The notes below the pieces were generated by a model. That model was not told the DNA's origin. It made no database searches and saw only the letters and a program-made list of their open reading frames with translations. A stretch of 64,000 nucleotides of DNA from Burkholderiales bacterium (GTDB taxonomy: Bacteria; Pseudomonadota; Gammaproteobacteria; Burkholderiales; Burkholderiaceae_C). The stretch lies in the NCBI GenBank assembly GCA_947464185.1, contig CANHVY010000008.1:1-64000 (forward strand), read 5' to 3'. Positions 48,400 to 59,396 of the stretch are shown one piece after another. The position numbers and the translations under genes are program-made. The stretch's first letter is position 1. Every line of letters starts with the position of its first letter.

Positions 48400-50733
48400 T
48401 CAATCCGCCTTGGGCTCGGCATCCGATCGGCTCGGTGCCGCAGCGTCAGCCGCCTGGCCACCCTCTGCCGCTTGTCCTTCGCGAGGCTCGCGTGCCTCTC
48501 GGGGCTCACGGCGAGGACGGTCGCCCCGGTCTCCCCGATCGCCACGGTCACGGCGAGGACCACGGTCCCCACGGTCACCCCGATCGCCGTATTCACGGCG
48601 CGGGCGCTCCTCTTCCACGTACCCCTCAGGACGCTCGAGCAGGGCCTTCATCGACAACTTGATGCGGCCCTTCTCGTCGGTCTCCAGCACCTTGACCTTG
48701 ACGATCTGGCCTTCGGTCAGGTAGTCGCCGATGTTCTCCACACGCTCGAAGGCGATCTGGCTGATGTGCAGCAGGCCGTCCTTGCCGGGCAGGATGTTGA
48801 CCAGGGCACCAAAGTCCAGCAGCTTGGTCACCGGGCCCTCGTAGACCTTGCCGATCTCGGCCTCGGCCGTGATCTCGGTGATGCGCTTCTTGGCGAACTC
48901 GGCCTTGTCGGCGTCGGTGGAGGCGATGGTGATCGTGCCGTCTTCACCGATGTCGATGGTGCACCCGGTCTCCTCGGTCAGGGCGCGGATGGTGGCGCCC
49001 CCCTTGCCGATGATGTCGCGGATCTTCTCCGGATTGATCTTCATCGTGTACAGGCGCGGTGCGAACTCGCTCACCTCGGCCTTGGCCTCGCCCATGGCCT
49101 CGACCATCTTGCCCAGGATGTGCAAGCGGGCTTCCTTGGCCTGCGCCAGAGCCACCTGCATGATTTCCTTGGTGATGCCCTGGATCTTGATGTCCATCTG
49201 CAGCGCGGTGATGCCCTGCGTGGTGCCGGCCACCTTGAAGTCCATGTCGCCGAGATGGTCCTCGTCGCCCAGGATGTCGGTCAGCACCGCAAAACGGTTG
49301 GCATCCTTGATCAGGCCCATGGCGATACCGGCCACGTGCGCCTTCATGGGCACACCGGCGTCCATCAGCGCCAGGCAGCCGCCGCAGACGGAAGCCATGG
49401 AGGAGGAGCCGTTGCTTTCCGTGATCTCGCTGACCACGCGCAGCGTGTAGGGGAACTCTTCACGCGACGGCAGCGCGGCCACCAGCGCCCGCTTGGCCAG
49501 GCGGCCGTGGCCGATCTCACGCCGCTTGGGGCTGCCCACGCGGCCCGTCTCGCCGGTGGCGAACGGGGGCATGTTGTAGTGCAGCATGAAGCGGTCTTCG
49601 AAATCGCCGGCCAGCGCGTCGATGCGCTGCGCGTCACGTTCGGTACCCAGCGTGGCCACGGCCAGGGCCTGGGTCTCGCCGCGCGTGAACAAGGCCGAAC
49701 CGTGTGTGCGCGGCAGCACGGAAGAGCGGATCTCGATGGGGCGCACCGTGCGCGTGTCGCGGCCGTCGATACGCGGCTCGCCAGCCAGGATCTGGCTGCG
49801 CACGATGCGGGCCTCGATCTCGAACAGCAGCGCTTCGACCTTGACATCGTCCACCGTGGAGCCGTCCGCCTTCAAGGCGGCCTTGGCGGCGGCGTAGGCT
49901 TCGCGGCAAGCCTGGGTACGGGCCTGCTTGCTGCGGATCTGGTAGGCCGCGCGCAGCGGGCCTTCGGCCAATTCGTTCAGCTTGGCGATGAAGGCTTCGT
50001 CCTTGACCGGCGGGGTCCAGGTCCCGGCGGCCAGCCACTCGGGCTTGCCGGCCTCACGCACCAACTCGTGGATGGCATCGATGGCGGCCTTGCTCTGGTC
50101 GTGGCCGTACACCACGGCGCCCAGCATGATCTCCTCGCTGAGCTGGTTGGCCTCGGACTCCACCATCAGGACGGCAGCCTCGGTACCGGCCACAACCAGG
50201 TCGAGCTGGCTGTCAGCCAGTTGCGCCTTGCCAGGGTTCAGCACATATTCGCCGTTGACATAGCCCACGCGGGCTGCACCGATGGGGCCGTTGAAAGGAA
50301 TGCCGCTGATGGACAGTGCGGCGCTGGACGCGATGAGCGCGGCGATATCGGCCTGCACCTCAGGGTTCAAGCTGACGACGTGCACCACCACCTGCACTTC
50401 GTTGAAGAAACCATCCGGAAACAACGGACGGATCGGACGGTCGATCAGACGGCTGGTCAGTGTCTCCAGCTCGCTGGGGCGACCCTCGCGCTTGAAGAAG
50501 CTGCCGGGGATCTTGCCCGCGGCGTAGGTCTTCTCGAGGTAGTCCACCGTCAGCGGGAAAAAGTCCTGCCCGGGCTTGGCATTCTTGGCGGCCACCACGG
50601 TGGCCAGCACCACGGTGCCTTCGATGTTGACGAGGACGGCGCCGCCGGCCTGGCGAGCGATCTCGCCCGTTTCCATCGTGACCTGATGATGGCCCCATTG
50701 GAAGGTCTTGCTGACCTTGTTGAACATGCTCAT
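48400..50733 (-). CDS. pnp: Polyribonucleotide nucleotidyltransferase
   Basis: A 777-residue PNPase with two RNase PH domains, then KH ([20 protein letters not shown]) and S1 ([33 protein letters not shown]). It degrades RNA 3' to 5' with phosphate and can work with RNase E. ATG 50733 follows GGAG by six bases; GTG 50745 overlaps that site and is rejected. After the S1 domain comes an arginine/aspartate/glycine-repeat tail (about 705-750). It is downstream of rpsO, and the gap holds strong hairpins, as in the autoregulated E. coli locus. Confidence 0.98.
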   Translation of the reverse strand: MSMFNKVSKTFQWGHHQVTMETGEIARQAGGAVLVNIEGTVVLATVVAAKNAKPGQDFFPLTVDYLEKTYAAGKIPGSFFKREGRPSELETLTSRLIDRPIRPLFPDGFFNEVQVVVHVVSLNPEVQADIAALIASSAALSISGIPFNGPIGAARVGYVNGEYVLNPGKAQLADSQLDLVVAGTEAAVLMVESEANQLSEEIMLGAVVYGHDQSKAAIDAIHELVREAGKPEWLAAGTWTPPVKDEAFIAKLNELAEGPLRAAYQIRSKQARTQACREAYAAAKAALKADGSTVDDVKVEALLFEIEARIVRSQILAGEPRIDGRDTRTVRPIEIRSSVLPRTHGSALFTRGETQALAVATLGTERDAQRIDALAGDFEDRFMLHYNMPPFATGETGRVGSPKRREIGHGRLAKRALVAALPSREEFPYTLRVVSEITESNGSSSMASVCGGCLALMDAGVPMKAHVAGIAMGLIKDANRFAVLTDILGDEDHLGDMDFKVAGTTQGITALQMDIKIQGITKEIMQVALAQAKEARLHILGKMVEAMGEAKAEVSEFAPRLYTMKINPEKIRDIIGKGGATIRALTEETGCTIDIGEDGTITIASTDADKAEFAKKRITEITAEAEIGKVYEGPVTKLLDFGALVNILPGKDGLLHISQIAFERVENIGDYLTEGQIVKVKVLETDEKGRIKLSMKALLERPEGYVEEERPRREYGDRGDRGDRGPRRDRGDRGDRGDRPRREPREAREPREGQAAEGGQAADAAAPSRSDAEPKAD

Positions 50734-50807
50734 GTCTGTCTCCACAAAAAGGCGCGATGAATCCCCGCGCCTGCGGGATGGAGCCGCTTGAGCCTTGGCA
50801 ACAATGC

Positions 50808-50857
50808 CATTCCAGCGCGACTGGCAGATTCATCCATGAATCAGCCGCCCTGGAATG
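50808..50857 (-). promoter_or_regulatory. Long hairpin in the rpsO-pnp gap
   Basis: CATTCCAG (50808-50815) pairs with CTGGAATG (50850-50857), and inside it GATTCAT (50827-50833) pairs with ATGAATC (50836-50842) around a two-base loop; GGC/GCC pairs extend the inner stem. It lies about 75 bases before pnp in the transcript. In E. coli a hairpin here is cut by RNase III in pnp autoregulation; the same role is inferred, not shown. Confidence 0.55.
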
Positions 50858-50895
50858 ACACAGCAGTTGCCCGCGACCCGGACGTCTCCGTGGGC

Positions 50896-50928
50896 GCCGG
50901 CTTCCTGCCTTGCGGGCGGGAGGCCGGC
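50896..50928 (-). promoter_or_regulatory. GC-rich hairpin just after rpsO
   Basis: GCCGGCTTCCTGCC (50896-50909) and GGCGGGAGGCCGGC (50915-50928) form a 14-position stem around a five-base loop, with two C-A mismatches in the transcript strand. It begins 12 bases after the rpsO stop. No U-tract follows, so it is more likely a 3'-end stabiliser or processing/attenuation site than a full intrinsic terminator. Confidence 0.5.
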
Positions 50929-50940
50929 ACTCCAATGGAT

Positions 50941-51210
50941 TTACTTGCGCAGGCCCAGCTTCTGGATCAATGCCGTGTAGCGGTCGGCGTCACGATCCTT
51001 CAGGTAGGCCAGCAAACTCTTGCGCTGGTTGACCATCTTCAACAGGCCGCGGCGGCCGTGGTGGTCCTTCAAGTGCGTCTTGAAGTGGGGAGTCAGTTCG
51101 TTGATGCGTGCCGTCAGCAGCGCTACTTGAACTTCGGGGGAGCCGGTGTCGGCCGTGCCGCGCGCGTGCGCCTTGATGACATCGGCCTTCTGTGTGGTGT
51201 TCATCGTCAT
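50941..51210 (-). CDS. rpsO: 30S ribosomal protein S15
   Basis: An 89-residue primary 16S-rRNA-binding protein. [50 protein letters not shown] is the highly conserved S15 core. ATG 51210 follows AAGGA by seven bases; ATG 51204 is less well spaced. It lies upstream of pnp in the usual rpsO-pnp pair. A TAGAAT at 51390-51395 may be its -10 element but no matching -35 is seen. Confidence 0.98.
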   Translation of the reverse strand: MTMNTTQKADVIKAHARGTADTGSPEVQVALLTARINELTPHFKTHLKDHHGRRGLLKMVNQRKSLLAYLKDRDADRYTALIQKLGLRK

Positions 51211-51392
51211 GACGATTTCCTTGTGGGTGTGGAAACCGCCGACGCAGCAAGGACGAGCGCGTCCAGCCGTGAAGCGGTTTCCGGTGCCTTGGCAGGCGTT
51301 CTGACTTGCGAACGCAGGTGAAACCGACCCGCGCCGTGCTGCTTGAATCTGCGCGCCGCTGGACAAGCCAGCGCTACCGATCACACTGGATT

Positions 51393-52577
51393 CTAGCGCA
51401 GCACCGACGCAGCCGCCGCGCCTGGCAGCCCGGCCTCCACGGCCTGCCGCATGCGCACCAGGCCCTGCTCCAGGCGCTGCAGTTCGCGAGAGGCGAAGCA
51501 CCAGCGCAACCAGCCCTGCCCTTCGTCCCCGAAGGCCGAACCCGGCGCAAGCCCCAGACCGTGATGCACCACCAGGTGCTTGGCGTAGGTGAGGGAATCA
51601 CCAACACCCGCCACGCGAAAGAAGGCGTACATCCCCCCCGGCGGCGCGTGCACCTCGATGCCCGGCAGCCGCGCGAGGGCGCCAATCAGCAGGTCACGGC
51701 AATCCTGGAAGTGACGGCGCAAGGGCTCCACCGACGCCACGGCGCCGGCCAAGGCCTGCAAGGCCCCACGCTGCACGAACACGGGCGCGCAGGAGCTGTT
51801 GAATTCGATCAGCTTGCCCAGTGCGTCCATGGCGCCATCGGGCACCACCAGCCAACCCAGGCGCCAGCCGGTCATGAGGAAGCTCTTCGAAAAGCTCTGC
51901 ACGACCACCACCCGATCTTGCGGGGTGCACAGGTCCAGGAAGCTGGGCGCCGCAGAGGCCGCGCCGTAGTAGAGCCTTTCGTACACCTCGTCGGACACGA
52001 TCCAGGTGCCTGTGGCGCGGCAATGGTCCAGGATGGCCTGAATTTCGCCGTGCGTGAGGGTCCAGCCCGTGGGGTTGTTGGGTGCATTAACCAGAAGCAC
52101 ACGCGTGGCGGGCGTGACCGCCGCCCGGAGTTCATCCATGTCCAGACGCCAGACGCCCTGGCGCGCACGCAAGGGCAGGCGCGTGACGCGCCCACCCAAG
52201 ATGAGGGGCTGAGCCGTCAGGTTGGGCCACACGGGTGTGACGGCCACCACCTCGTCGCCAGGCCCCACCAGCATCTGGGTGGCCAGCATCAACGCATTGA
52301 CGCCTGAGGACGTGACGGCAATGCGCTCCATGCCGACTGAGCGGTGCAGGCTGCCCACGTAGTCGGCAATCGCCTGACGCAAGGCAGGCAGGCCCAGGTT
52401 GTGGGCATAGAAGGTCTCGCCATCGCGCAGCGAACGGGCCGCGGCCTCGCGCACTTCGGGGGCCGTGACCTCGTCGCTCTCGCCGAACCAGAAGGGCAGG
52501 ACGTCCTCGCGCCCCATGGCGGCGTTGGCCACCTCCCGGATCAAGGAGCCGGAAAGCAACTGGATCTGATCTCGCAT
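51393..52577 (-). CDS. Class I/II PLP aminotransferase
   Basis: A 394-residue fold-type I aminotransferase. It shows [41 protein letters not shown] and the PLP lysine in [23 protein letters not shown] near the C-terminus includes the carboxylate-binding Arg. It resembles aspartate/alanine-type enzymes, but the substrate cannot be fixed. ATG 52577 is one base after the tsaD stop, so it may be translated from the tsaD transcript. Confidence 0.9.
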   Translation of the reverse strand: MRDQIQLLSGSLIREVANAAMGREDVLPFWFGESDEVTAPEVREAAARSLRDGETFYAHNLGLPALRQAIADYVGSLHRSVGMERIAVTSSGVNALMLATQMLVGPGDEVVAVTPVWPNLTAQPLILGGRVTRLPLRARQGVWRLDMDELRAAVTPATRVLLVNAPNNPTGWTLTHGEIQAILDHCRATGTWIVSDEVYERLYYGAASAAPSFLDLCTPQDRVVVVQSFSKSFLMTGWRLGWLVVPDGAMDALGKLIEFNSSCAPVFVQRGALQALAGAVASVEPLRRHFQDCRDLLIGALARLPGIEVHAPPGGMYAFFRVAGVGDSLTYAKHLVVHHGLGLAPGSAFGDEGQGWLRWCFASRELQRLEQGLVRMRQAVEAGLPGAAAASVLR

Positions 52578-52578
52578 G

Positions 52579-53628
52579 TCAGCAGGTCTCCAGCGGCCAG
52601 CGCGGCCGCACTTCAAAAGAACGCGATGCCAGGGCCTCGGCGCCCGCCTGCGCGCCCACCAGGCCGGCCTGCAGGCGCATGGCCGCAGCCATGGCGATCA
52701 TGGCACCGTTGTCAGTGCACAGGCTCAGTTCCGGGTAGTGGATCCGCACCCCGCGCGCGGCGCAGGCCTCACCAAGCCGGGCACGCAATTCGGCATTGGC
52801 CCCCACGCCGCCAGCCACCACGAGACGCCGCAAGCCGGTCTGCCTGAGCGCTGCCATGGACTTGTGCACCAGCACGTCGACGATGGCCGCCTGCGTGGAG
52901 GCCGCCAGATCGCTGAGCGCCTGCGGTGCCGGCGCCGGCCCGAGCTTGCGGTGCTGGGTCATGACGGCGGTCTTCAGGCCCGCAAATGAGAAGTCCAGCC
53001 CGCCCTGGTGCATCAGGGGACGGGGCAAGGCGAAAGCGTCCGGTCGGCCTCGTTCAGCCAGGCGCGCCAGGGCCGGGCCGCCCGGGTAGCCCAGGCCCAG
53101 CAGCTTGGCCGACTTGTCGAAGGCCTCACCCGCCGCATCGTCGATCGTCTCGCCCAGCAGTTCATAACGCCCGACCGCCTGCACCCGCATCAACTGCGTG
53201 TGCCCGCCCGAGACCAGCAGGGCGACAAAGGGAAACGCCGGCGGGTCTGCGGACAGGAAGGGCGACAGCAAATGGCCCTCCAGGTGGTGAACCGGCAACG
53301 TGGGTCGTCCCAGTGCCTGGCCCAGCGCCGCAGCAAAGCCCGCGCCCACGAGCAAGGCGCCCGCCAGACCGGGGCCCTGTGTGAAAGCGACCAGGTCGAT
53401 CTCGCGGCGGTGCACGCCGGCCTCTTCCAACACCTGCCGGGTCAAGGGGATGACCCGGCGGATGTGATCACGCGACGCCAGTTCCGGCACCACCCCGCCG
53501 TAGGCTTCGTGCATGTCGGCCTGGCTGTGCAGCGCGTGCGCGAGCAGGCGCGGCATCGCCTGGCCAGCGAACTCCACCAGCGCAACGCCGGTTTCGTCGC
53601 AGGAGGATTCGACGCCGAGGATCTTCAA
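52579..53628 (-). CDS. tsaD: tRNA N6-adenosine threonylcarbamoyltransferase
   Basis: A 349-residue ASKHA-fold protein that, with TsaB and TsaE, puts the threonylcarbamoyl group on A37 of ANN-reading tRNAs. It begins [14 protein letters not shown], holds metal-binding histidines in [12 protein letters not shown], and has VSGGHTQL and [13 protein letters not shown]. Its start overlaps the fdx stop by four bases, linking it to the isc operon. Confidence 0.97.
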   Translation of the reverse strand: MKILGVESSCDETGVALVEFAGQAMPRLLAHALHSQADMHEAYGGVVPELASRDHIRRVIPLTRQVLEEAGVHRREIDLVAFTQGPGLAGALLVGAGFAAALGQALGRPTLPVHHLEGHLLSPFLSADPPAFPFVALLVSGGHTQLMRVQAVGRYELLGETIDDAAGEAFDKSAKLLGLGYPGGPALARLAERGRPDAFALPRPLMHQGGLDFSFAGLKTAVMTQHRKLGPAPAPQALSDLAASTQAAIVDVLVHKSMAALRQTGLRRLVVAGGVGANAELRARLGEACAARGVRIHYPELSLCTDNGAMIAMAAAMRLQAGLVGAQAGAEALASRSFEVRPRWPLETC

Positions 53629-53963
53629 TGCTTCTCGCGCGCGTGGTTGATCGAGTATTTCGGAATCTCGATCGTGACATCGCGGTCGGACAGGATGGCC
53701 TGGCAGGACAGGCGTGACGTGGGGGTCAGGCCCCAGGCGCGGTCCAGCAGGTCCTCCTCGGTCTCGTCTGGTTCACCCAGGGTTTCGAAACCCTCCTTGA
53801 CCACCACGTGGCAAGTGGTGCACGCGCAACTCATCTCGCAGGCGTGCTCAATTTCAATGCCATGGTCGAGCAAGGCCTCGCACACGGAGGTGCCGCGAGG
53901 CGCCTCCACGGTAGCCCCTTCGGGACAGTAATCGGCATGGGGAAGGATGCGTATCACGGGCAT
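53625..53963 (-). CDS. fdx: ISC system [2Fe-2S] ferredoxin
   Basis: A 112-residue adrenodoxin-type ferredoxin. The cluster cysteines are Cys42, Cys48, Cys51 ([10 protein letters not shown]) and Cys87 (SRLSCQAI); Cys46 is the extra non-ligand cysteine also found in E. coli Fdx. It supplies electrons for cluster assembly on IscU. It follows hscA by three bases and overlaps tsaD. No iscX gene follows. Confidence 0.97.
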   Translation of the reverse strand: MPVIRILPHADYCPEGATVEAPRGTSVCEALLDHGIEIEHACEMSCACTTCHVVVKEGFETLGEPDETEEDLLDRAWGLTPTSRLSCQAILSDRDVTIEIPKYSINHAREKH

Positions 53964-53966
53964 GGG

Positions 53967-55823
53967 TCAGACGTCCTCTACTCTTCGACCGGCCAGCGCA
54001 GCCCGGATGCCGCGGTTCATCCGGGCTGCCGCAAAGGCCTCGGTCCCGGTGGCCAGTCGCTCCACCGCCGCGTCCATGGCGACGTGGTCCTCGCCTGCAG
54101 CCTCAAGCTCGGTCTGGGCGACCAGGGCCAGGATGTCGGCACGCTCCTGGTCCGAGAGCAATTCGCCATCGGCGGCAAGCGCCGCTCGTGTGGCCAGCAC
54201 CATGCGCTGCGCCTCCACCCGCGCCTCGCGCAGCCGACGGGCTGCGACATCTTCCTCAGCATGGGCAAACCCTTCACGCAGCATGCGCGCCACCTCGTCG
54301 TCGGCCAGTCCGTAGCTGGGTTTGACCGTCACCGAAGCCTGCACCCCCGAATGCGTTTCCTGGGCAGACACGCTCAAGAGACCGTCGGCATCCACCTGGA
54401 AGGTCACCCGGATTCTGGCCGCCCCGGCCGCCATGGGCGGGATCCCCCGCAGTTCGAACCGCGCCAGGCTGCGGCAATCGGCCACCAGTTCGCGCTCGCC
54501 CTGCACCACGTGCAGGGCCATGGCGGTCTGGCCGTCCTGATAAGTGGTGAACTCCTGGGCCTTGGCCACGGGGATGGTGGTGTTGCGCTCGATGATGCGC
54601 TCGGTCAGGCCTCCCATCGTTTCCAGGCCCAGCGACAGAGGGATGACGTCCAGCAGCAGCAGATCGCCATCGCGTGAATGGCCCGCCAGGGCGTGGGCCT
54701 GCAAAGCGGCCCCCACCGCCACCACCTCGTCGGGGTTGACATTGGTCAGGGGGTCCTGGCCGAAGCACGCCGCGACCGCTTGGCGAACCGCAGGCATGCG
54801 GGTGGATCCCCCCACCAGCACCACCCCCTGCACCTCGTCCACCGTCACCCGGGCATCGCGCAGCACGCGCCTGACGCTGCTCATGGTGCGGTCCAACAGA
54901 CCCCGGGTCAGTTCTTCGAACGCCTCTCGACTCACCGGGAGTTCATGGGTGACGGCATCCACCTGGAAGCTCAGGTCCACCTGCACTTCATCGGTCAAGG
55001 CTTCCTTGGCCTGCCGGGCGGCCACCAGCACGGACCGGCGCGTGCGAGCGTCAGGTGCGCAGACCCCAGCCTTCTGCAAGGCCCAAAGGGCCAGGGCCTC
55101 GTCGAAGTCGTCCCCGCCGAGCGCGGCGTCGCCTCCCGTGGCCACCACCTCGAACACACCGCGCGACAGTCGCAGCAAGGAGATGTCGAAAGTGCCCCCA
55201 CCCAGGTCGTAGATGGCGTACAGGCCTTCGCTGCCGTTCTCCAGGCCATAGGCCACCGCGGCGGCCGTCGGCTCGTTGATGAGCCTGAGCACGTTCAGCC
55301 CCGCCAGTTGCGCCGCATCCTTGGTGGCCTGCCGCTGCGCATCGTCGAAGTAGGCTGGCACCGTGATCACGGCACCGAACAACTCGTCATCAAAGGTGTC
55401 TTCGGCCCGCTGGCGCAGCACCGCCAGAATCTCTGCGGACACCTCCACCGGCGTCTTCACGCCCTCGCGAGTGTCCAGCGCCACCATGCCGGGCTGGTCC
55501 ACAAAGCGGTAGGGGGACTGTTCATGACCCGGCACATCCTTCAGGCCACGCCCCATGAGCCGCTTGACGGAGGCAATGGTGTTCTGCGGGTCCTCGGTCT
55601 GGGCCGCCCTGGCCTCATGCCCGATCTGACGACGGCCGCCCTCCAGGTAGCGCACCACGGACGGCAGGATCACCCTGCCCTGCCCGTCCGGCAGGCACTC
55701 GGCCACGCCGTTGCGCACCGCAGCCACCAGGGAATGCGTGGTGCCCAGGTCAATGCCCACGGCAATACGCCGCTGGTGCGGATCAGGCGAGGCGCCGGGT
55801 TCGGAAATCTGTAGCAATGCCAT
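53967..55823 (-). CDS. hscA: Fe-S cluster assembly chaperone HscA
   Basis: A 618-residue Hsp70 specialised for IscU. The ATPase domain has [41 protein letters not shown] and [10 protein letters not shown]; the substrate domain has [14 protein letters not shown]. It lacks the long acidic tail of DnaK. ATG 55823 is chosen; the 21 extra upstream residues have no conserved character. It works with HscB and binds the LPPVK motif of IscU. Confidence 0.97.
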   Translation of the reverse strand: MALLQISEPGASPDPHQRRIAVGIDLGTTHSLVAAVRNGVAECLPDGQGRVILPSVVRYLEGGRRQIGHEARAAQTEDPQNTIASVKRLMGRGLKDVPGHEQSPYRFVDQPGMVALDTREGVKTPVEVSAEILAVLRQRAEDTFDDELFGAVITVPAYFDDAQRQATKDAAQLAGLNVLRLINEPTAAAVAYGLENGSEGLYAIYDLGGGTFDISLLRLSRGVFEVVATGGDAALGGDDFDEALALWALQKAGVCAPDARTRRSVLVAARQAKEALTDEVQVDLSFQVDAVTHELPVSREAFEELTRGLLDRTMSSVRRVLRDARVTVDEVQGVVLVGGSTRMPAVRQAVAACFGQDPLTNVNPDEVVAVGAALQAHALAGHSRDGDLLLLDVIPLSLGLETMGGLTERIIERNTTIPVAKAQEFTTYQDGQTAMALHVVQGERELVADCRSLARFELRGIPPMAAGAARIRVTFQVDADGLLSVSAQETHSGVQASVTVKPSYGLADDEVARMLREGFAHAEEDVAARRLREARVEAQRMVLATRAALAADGELLSDQERADILALVAQTELEAAGEDHVAMDAAVERLATGTEAFAAARMNRGIRAALAGRRVEDV

Positions 55824-55898
55824 GCTGCTGGTTCGGGATAAGGGCTGGACAGGACAAGGCCGACTGGAACGGCCAGCCCCACACATCAGCGCCGGGGT

Positions 55899-56417
55899 TC
55901 AGGACTCCAGGGCCTCCATCCTGCGCTGGATGTCGGCGCGGAATCGGCCCAGGAACATCAGCGACCTGACGGCGCCCACTGCGGCTTCGAGGTCCAGGCT
56001 TTCGTCCAGATGGCGTGCCAGTTCCGCCTGCAGGGCCTTCTCCTGCCGGCCCACCTCCAGGTCAAGGGCTTCCACCTGGTCTGCACTGCCCGCCTCTTCC
56101 AGCGCCTCGCGCCACGCCATCTGTTGCATCAGGAACGGCGCAGGCATGGCGGTGTGACGGTCCGCGTCGATGGGCGCCCCGCGCAGTTCACACAGATAGG
56201 CCGCACGGGCCAGGGGATCGCGCAGGCGGCGGTGGGCCTCGTTCACCCGCACCGCCCACTGCATGGCCTGGCGTTGCGCGGACCCGCCTTCTGCAGCGAA
56301 CCGGTCAGGATGCACCTGGGCCTGCAAGGCGCGCCAGCGGACGTCCACCTCCTGGCGATCGATGCCGAACCTGAGAGCCAGCCCGAACAGCGTGAAGTCG
56401 TCATCGTCGAGCTTCAT
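55899..56417 (-). CDS. hscB: Fe-S cluster co-chaperone HscB
   Basis: A 172-residue J-domain protein. The HPD motif that stimulates HscA is in QVHPDRFAAEG, about residues 36-38, in a J domain beginning FTLFGLALRFGID. The C-terminal three-helix domain (about 95-170) binds IscU. It precedes hscA by 75 bases. Confidence 0.96.
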   Translation of the reverse strand: MKLDDDDFTLFGLALRFGIDRQEVDVRWRALQAQVHPDRFAAEGGSAQRQAMQWAVRVNEAHRRLRDPLARAAYLCELRGAPIDADRHTAMPAPFLMQQMAWREALEEAGSADQVEALDLEVGRQEKALQAELARHLDESLDLEAAVGAVRSLMFLGRFRADIQRRMEALES

Positions 56418-56536
56418 CTCGCGCGCCTTTCTTCGAGGTCCACACGCGGGGTGGCGAAGGTGGAGGGATGCTGCATCCAGGGATCGAAAGCAAAGGCGCG
56501 GCCTTGCCGCGCCTGAGAGGAACAGGGCCGTGCGCG

Positions 56537-56860
56537 TCAGACGCGGAACGACTCCCCGCAGCCGCAGCGGTCCTTTTCGCGCGGGTTGTAGAACTTGAAA
56601 CCTTCGTTGAGCCCCTCGCGAACGAAGTCCAGTTCGGTGCCATCGATGTAAGGCAGGCTCTTGGGGTCTACCAGCACTTTCACGCCGAGCCCTTCAAAGA
56701 TCACATCCTCGGGGGCCACGTCGTCGGCGTATTCGAGCTTGTAGGCCAGCCCGGAACAGCCCGTGGTCTTGACGCCCAACCGCACGCCGACGCCTTTGCC
56801 CCGGCGCGCCAGGTAACGGGTCACGTGCCGCGCAGCGGCTTCGGTCAGGGTGACGGCCAT
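56537..56860 (-). CDS. iscA: Iron-sulfur cluster assembly protein IscA
   Basis: A 107-residue A-type carrier. The three invariant cysteines are in [14 protein letters not shown] and CGCGESF at the C-terminus. It carries clusters or iron to targets, especially [4Fe-4S] proteins. It follows iscU by seven bases and is followed by a 119-base gap before hscB. Confidence 0.97.
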   Translation of the reverse strand: MAVTLTEAAARHVTRYLARRGKGVGVRLGVKTTGCSGLAYKLEYADDVAPEDVIFEGLGVKVLVDPKSLPYIDGTELDFVREGLNEGFKFYNPREKDRCGCGESFRV

Positions 56861-56867
56861 CAGAGCC

Positions 56868-57284
56868 TCAATGGGTCTGTTCGACCGCAGACGGCGACGC
56901 CTCGGCGTGCTTGGCCTTGTAGTCGCTGACAGCTGCCTTGATGGCGTCTTCGGCCAGGATGGAGCAGTGAATCTTCACCGGCGGCAGCGCAAGTTCCTGG
57001 GCAATCTGCGTGTTCTTGATGGTCAATGCCTGGTCCAGCGTTTTGCCCTTGACCCACTCTGTCACCAGGGAGCTCGAGGCAATGGCCGAGCCGCAACCAT
57101 AGGTCTTGAACCGGGCATCCTCGATGAGCCCGGTATCGGGGTTCACCTTGATCTGCAGTTTCATGACGTCACCACAGGCCGGCGCGCCCACCATGCCGGT
57201 GCCCACGCTGTCGTCACCCTTGTCGAAGCCACCCACGTTACGGGGATTCTCGTAATGGTCGATGACCTTGTCGCTGTATGCCAT
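56868..57284 (-). CDS. iscU: Fe-S cluster scaffold IscU
   Basis: A 138-residue scaffold on which [2Fe-2S] clusters are built. The ligand cysteines are in [20 protein letters not shown] and [12 protein letters not shown], and the HscA-recognition motif LPPVK precedes the last. The C-terminal tail ([12 protein letters not shown]) is slightly extended. It follows iscS by 40 bases. Confidence 0.98.
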   Translation of the reverse strand: MAYSDKVIDHYENPRNVGGFDKGDDSVGTGMVGAPACGDVMKLQIKVNPDTGLIEDARFKTYGCGSAIASSSLVTEWVKGKTLDQALTIKNTQIAQELALPPVKIHCSILAEDAIKAAVSDYKAKHAEASPSAVEQTH

Positions 57285-57324
57285 GTCGTTACCTCGAATG
57301 TCTGTTGTTCGCGCTTGAAGGCGC

Positions 57325-58539
57325 TCAGTGCGCCGTCCACTGGATGGTGCTCAGGTCGATGCCGTCGCGGTACATGTCCCACAGCGGGGAGAGTTCGCGC
57401 AGCTTGGCCACGCGGTCCTGCAGCGTAGAGACGGCGTAGTCGATGTCAGCCTCTGTGGTGAACCGGCCGATCGTCATCCGAAGGCTGGAATGCGCCAGTT
57501 CGTCGCTGCGCCCCAGCGCCCGCAGCACGTAGCTGGGCTCCAGACTCGCGGAGGTGCATGCAGAGCCTGAAGACACCGCCAGCCCCTTGATACCCATGAT
57601 GAGCGATTCGCCCTCCACGTAGTTGAAGGAGGCGTTGACGTTGTGGGGGACGCGCTTCTCAAGGTGCCCGTTGATGAACACCTGGTCGATCTGGGAAATG
57701 CCCACCATGAGGCGCTGCTGGAGCATGCGCACACGCTCGCTCTCGGTGCCCATCTCCTGGCGGGCGATCTTGAAGGCCTCGCCCATGCCCACGCACTGGT
57801 GGGTGGGCAGCGTGCCCGAACGCATACCGCGCTCGTGGCCGCCGCCATGCATCTGGGCTTCCAGGCGAACGCGGGGCTTGCGCCGGACGTACAGCGCACC
57901 GATTCCCTTGGGCCCGTAGGTCTTGTGCGAAGCCAGGCTCATCAGGTCCACGGGCAAGCTGCCCATGTCGATGGCGACCTTTCCAGTGGCCTGGGCGGCA
58001 TCCACGTGCAGGATGACGCCGCGCTCCCGGCACATCGCGCCAATGGCTGGAATGTCCTGGATGACGCCAATCTCGTTGTTCACGAGCATGACCGCCGCCA
58101 GGATGGTGTCAGGACGCAAGGCGTCGCGGAAGCGGTCCAGGTCCAGCAGTCCGTCCTCCTGCACATCCAGATAGGTCACCTCGAAACCCTGACGCTCCAG
58201 CTCGCGCATGGTGTCCAGCACGGCCTTGTGCTCGGTCTTCACCGTGATGAGGTGTTTGCCGCGAGAGGCGTAGAAGTGCGCAGCGCCCTTGATGGCCAGG
58301 TTGATGCTCTCGGTGGCACCGGAGGTCCAGACGATCTCGCGCGGATCGGCCTTGATCAAATCGGCCACATCAGCACGTGCCTTCTCCACCGCTTCTTCGG
58401 CCTCCCAGCCCCACGCATGGCTGCGAGAGGCAGGGTTGCCGAAGTGCTCGCGCAACCAGGGCACCATGAGGTCGACAACGCGAGGGTCCACGGGTGTCGT
58501 GGCGCCGTAATCCATATAGATCGGGAAATGGGGAGTCAT
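57325..58539 (-). CDS. iscS: Cysteine desulfurase IscS
   Basis: A 404-residue PLP enzyme that takes sulfur from cysteine for Fe-S and other thiolation pathways. The N-terminus [19 protein letters not shown] is typical. PLP lysine lies in [17 protein letters not shown] and the persulfide Cys in [24 protein letters not shown] 58539 gives the standard length; a TTG at 58548 would add three residues. It follows iscR by 62 bases. Confidence 0.98.
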   Translation of the reverse strand: MTPHFPIYMDYGATTPVDPRVVDLMVPWLREHFGNPASRSHAWGWEAEEAVEKARADVADLIKADPREIVWTSGATESINLAIKGAAHFYASRGKHLITVKTEHKAVLDTMRELERQGFEVTYLDVQEDGLLDLDRFRDALRPDTILAAVMLVNNEIGVIQDIPAIGAMCRERGVILHVDAAQATGKVAIDMGSLPVDLMSLASHKTYGPKGIGALYVRRKPRVRLEAQMHGGGHERGMRSGTLPTHQCVGMGEAFKIARQEMGTESERVRMLQQRLMVGISQIDQVFINGHLEKRVPHNVNASFNYVEGESLIMGIKGLAVSSGSACTSASLEPSYVLRALGRSDELAHSSLRMTIGRFTTEADIDYAVSTLQDRVAKLRELSPLWDMYRDGIDLSTIQWTAH

Positions 58540-58601
58540 GTTCGACAAGTCTTGTCAGGACAACAGGATTGGCCGCCGGGCGAGACCGGCACGCCGCAGG
58601 A

Positions 58602-59135
58602 TCACTTCATGAAGGCGTTGCCCAGGGCGAACACGGAATTGGGGGCCGTGATCTTGATGGGCTTGACCACGGGTTGCGACGAAATCGCACGCTTGACCGG
58701 AACCTCCTCGATGGAGATGCCCTTGGCCATCTGCTCGTCGACCAGCTTCTTCAGGCTGATGGAATCAAGGAACTCGATCATCTTGGTGTTCAGGCTGGAC
58801 CAGAGGTCGTGCGTCATGCACTTGCCCGTGTCTTCACCCATGCAATGCTCCTTGCCACCGCAGCCGGTCGCGTCGATGGGTTCGTCCACGGCCACGATGA
58901 TGTCAGCCACCGTGATGTCGGCCATCGCACGGCCTAGCGAATAGCCGCCACCGGGACCACGGGTGCTTTCCACCAGCTCGTGACGGCGAAGCTTGCCAAA
59001 CAACTGCTCGAGATAGGACAGGGAGATCTGCTGCCTCTGGCTGATGGCGGCCAGCGCCACCGGCCCGTTGTGAGAGCGCAATGCGAGGTCGATCATCGCG
59101 GTGACGGCGAATCGGCCCTTGGTGGTCAGACGCAT
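58602..59135 (-). CDS. iscR: Fe-S cluster-sensing repressor IscR
   Basis: A 177-residue Rrf2-family regulator. The winged helix covers about 1-80 (MRLTTKGRFAVTAMIDLALR, SLSYLEQLFGKLRRHELVESTRGPGGGY). Cluster ligands are in CGGKEHCMGEDTGKCMTH; the second-to-third Cys spacing is eight residues rather than the six of E. coli, a form I recall from other betaproteobacteria. With a [2Fe-2S] cluster it represses the isc operon it heads. Confidence 0.97.
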   Translation of the reverse strand: MRLTTKGRFAVTAMIDLALRSHNGPVALAAISQRQQISLSYLEQLFGKLRRHELVESTRGPGGGYSLGRAMADITVADIIVAVDEPIDATGCGGKEHCMGEDTGKCMTHDLWSSLNTKMIEFLDSISLKKLVDEQMAKGISIEEVPVKRAISSQPVVKPIKITAPNSVFALGNAFMK

Positions 59136-59242
59136 TGGAGAACTCCTGTCCGCTTGGCGGCGATGTGAAGATGAAAAACATTTCAGGCCGTGTTGCTTCC
59201 CAGGCCGGTAACGATGGCTGAGGGCTTTCCCTGCAGGGCCTG

Positions 59243-59264
59243 ATTCCTACTGGAATGCTCAACT
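59243..59264 (-). promoter_or_regulatory. Possible isc promoter / type 1 IscR site
   Basis: On the minus strand AGTTGAGCATTCCAGTAGGA followed by AT lies 108 bases before iscR. The TTGA-x7-AGT arrangement loosely resembles the type 1 IscR site (GACT-N5-AGTC core), and TTGAGC could serve as a -35. Several consensus bases are missing, so this is only a candidate. Confidence 0.3.
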
Positions 59265-59396
59265 TTAGCAGAAGTCGAGCGAATTGCTGGGGATAGGCCG
59301 ATGTCCCCGAACCTGTCCAGGACAAAAAAGTCCGCATGGGGCTGCCGACACAGCGCCAGGCGCCCCCACGTGGAGACCAGACACTCGCGTCTTGGG

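Noticed and set aside
48193..50760. Long open frame antisense to pnp
   Set aside because: No recognisable domain and it mirrors PNPase codons exactly.
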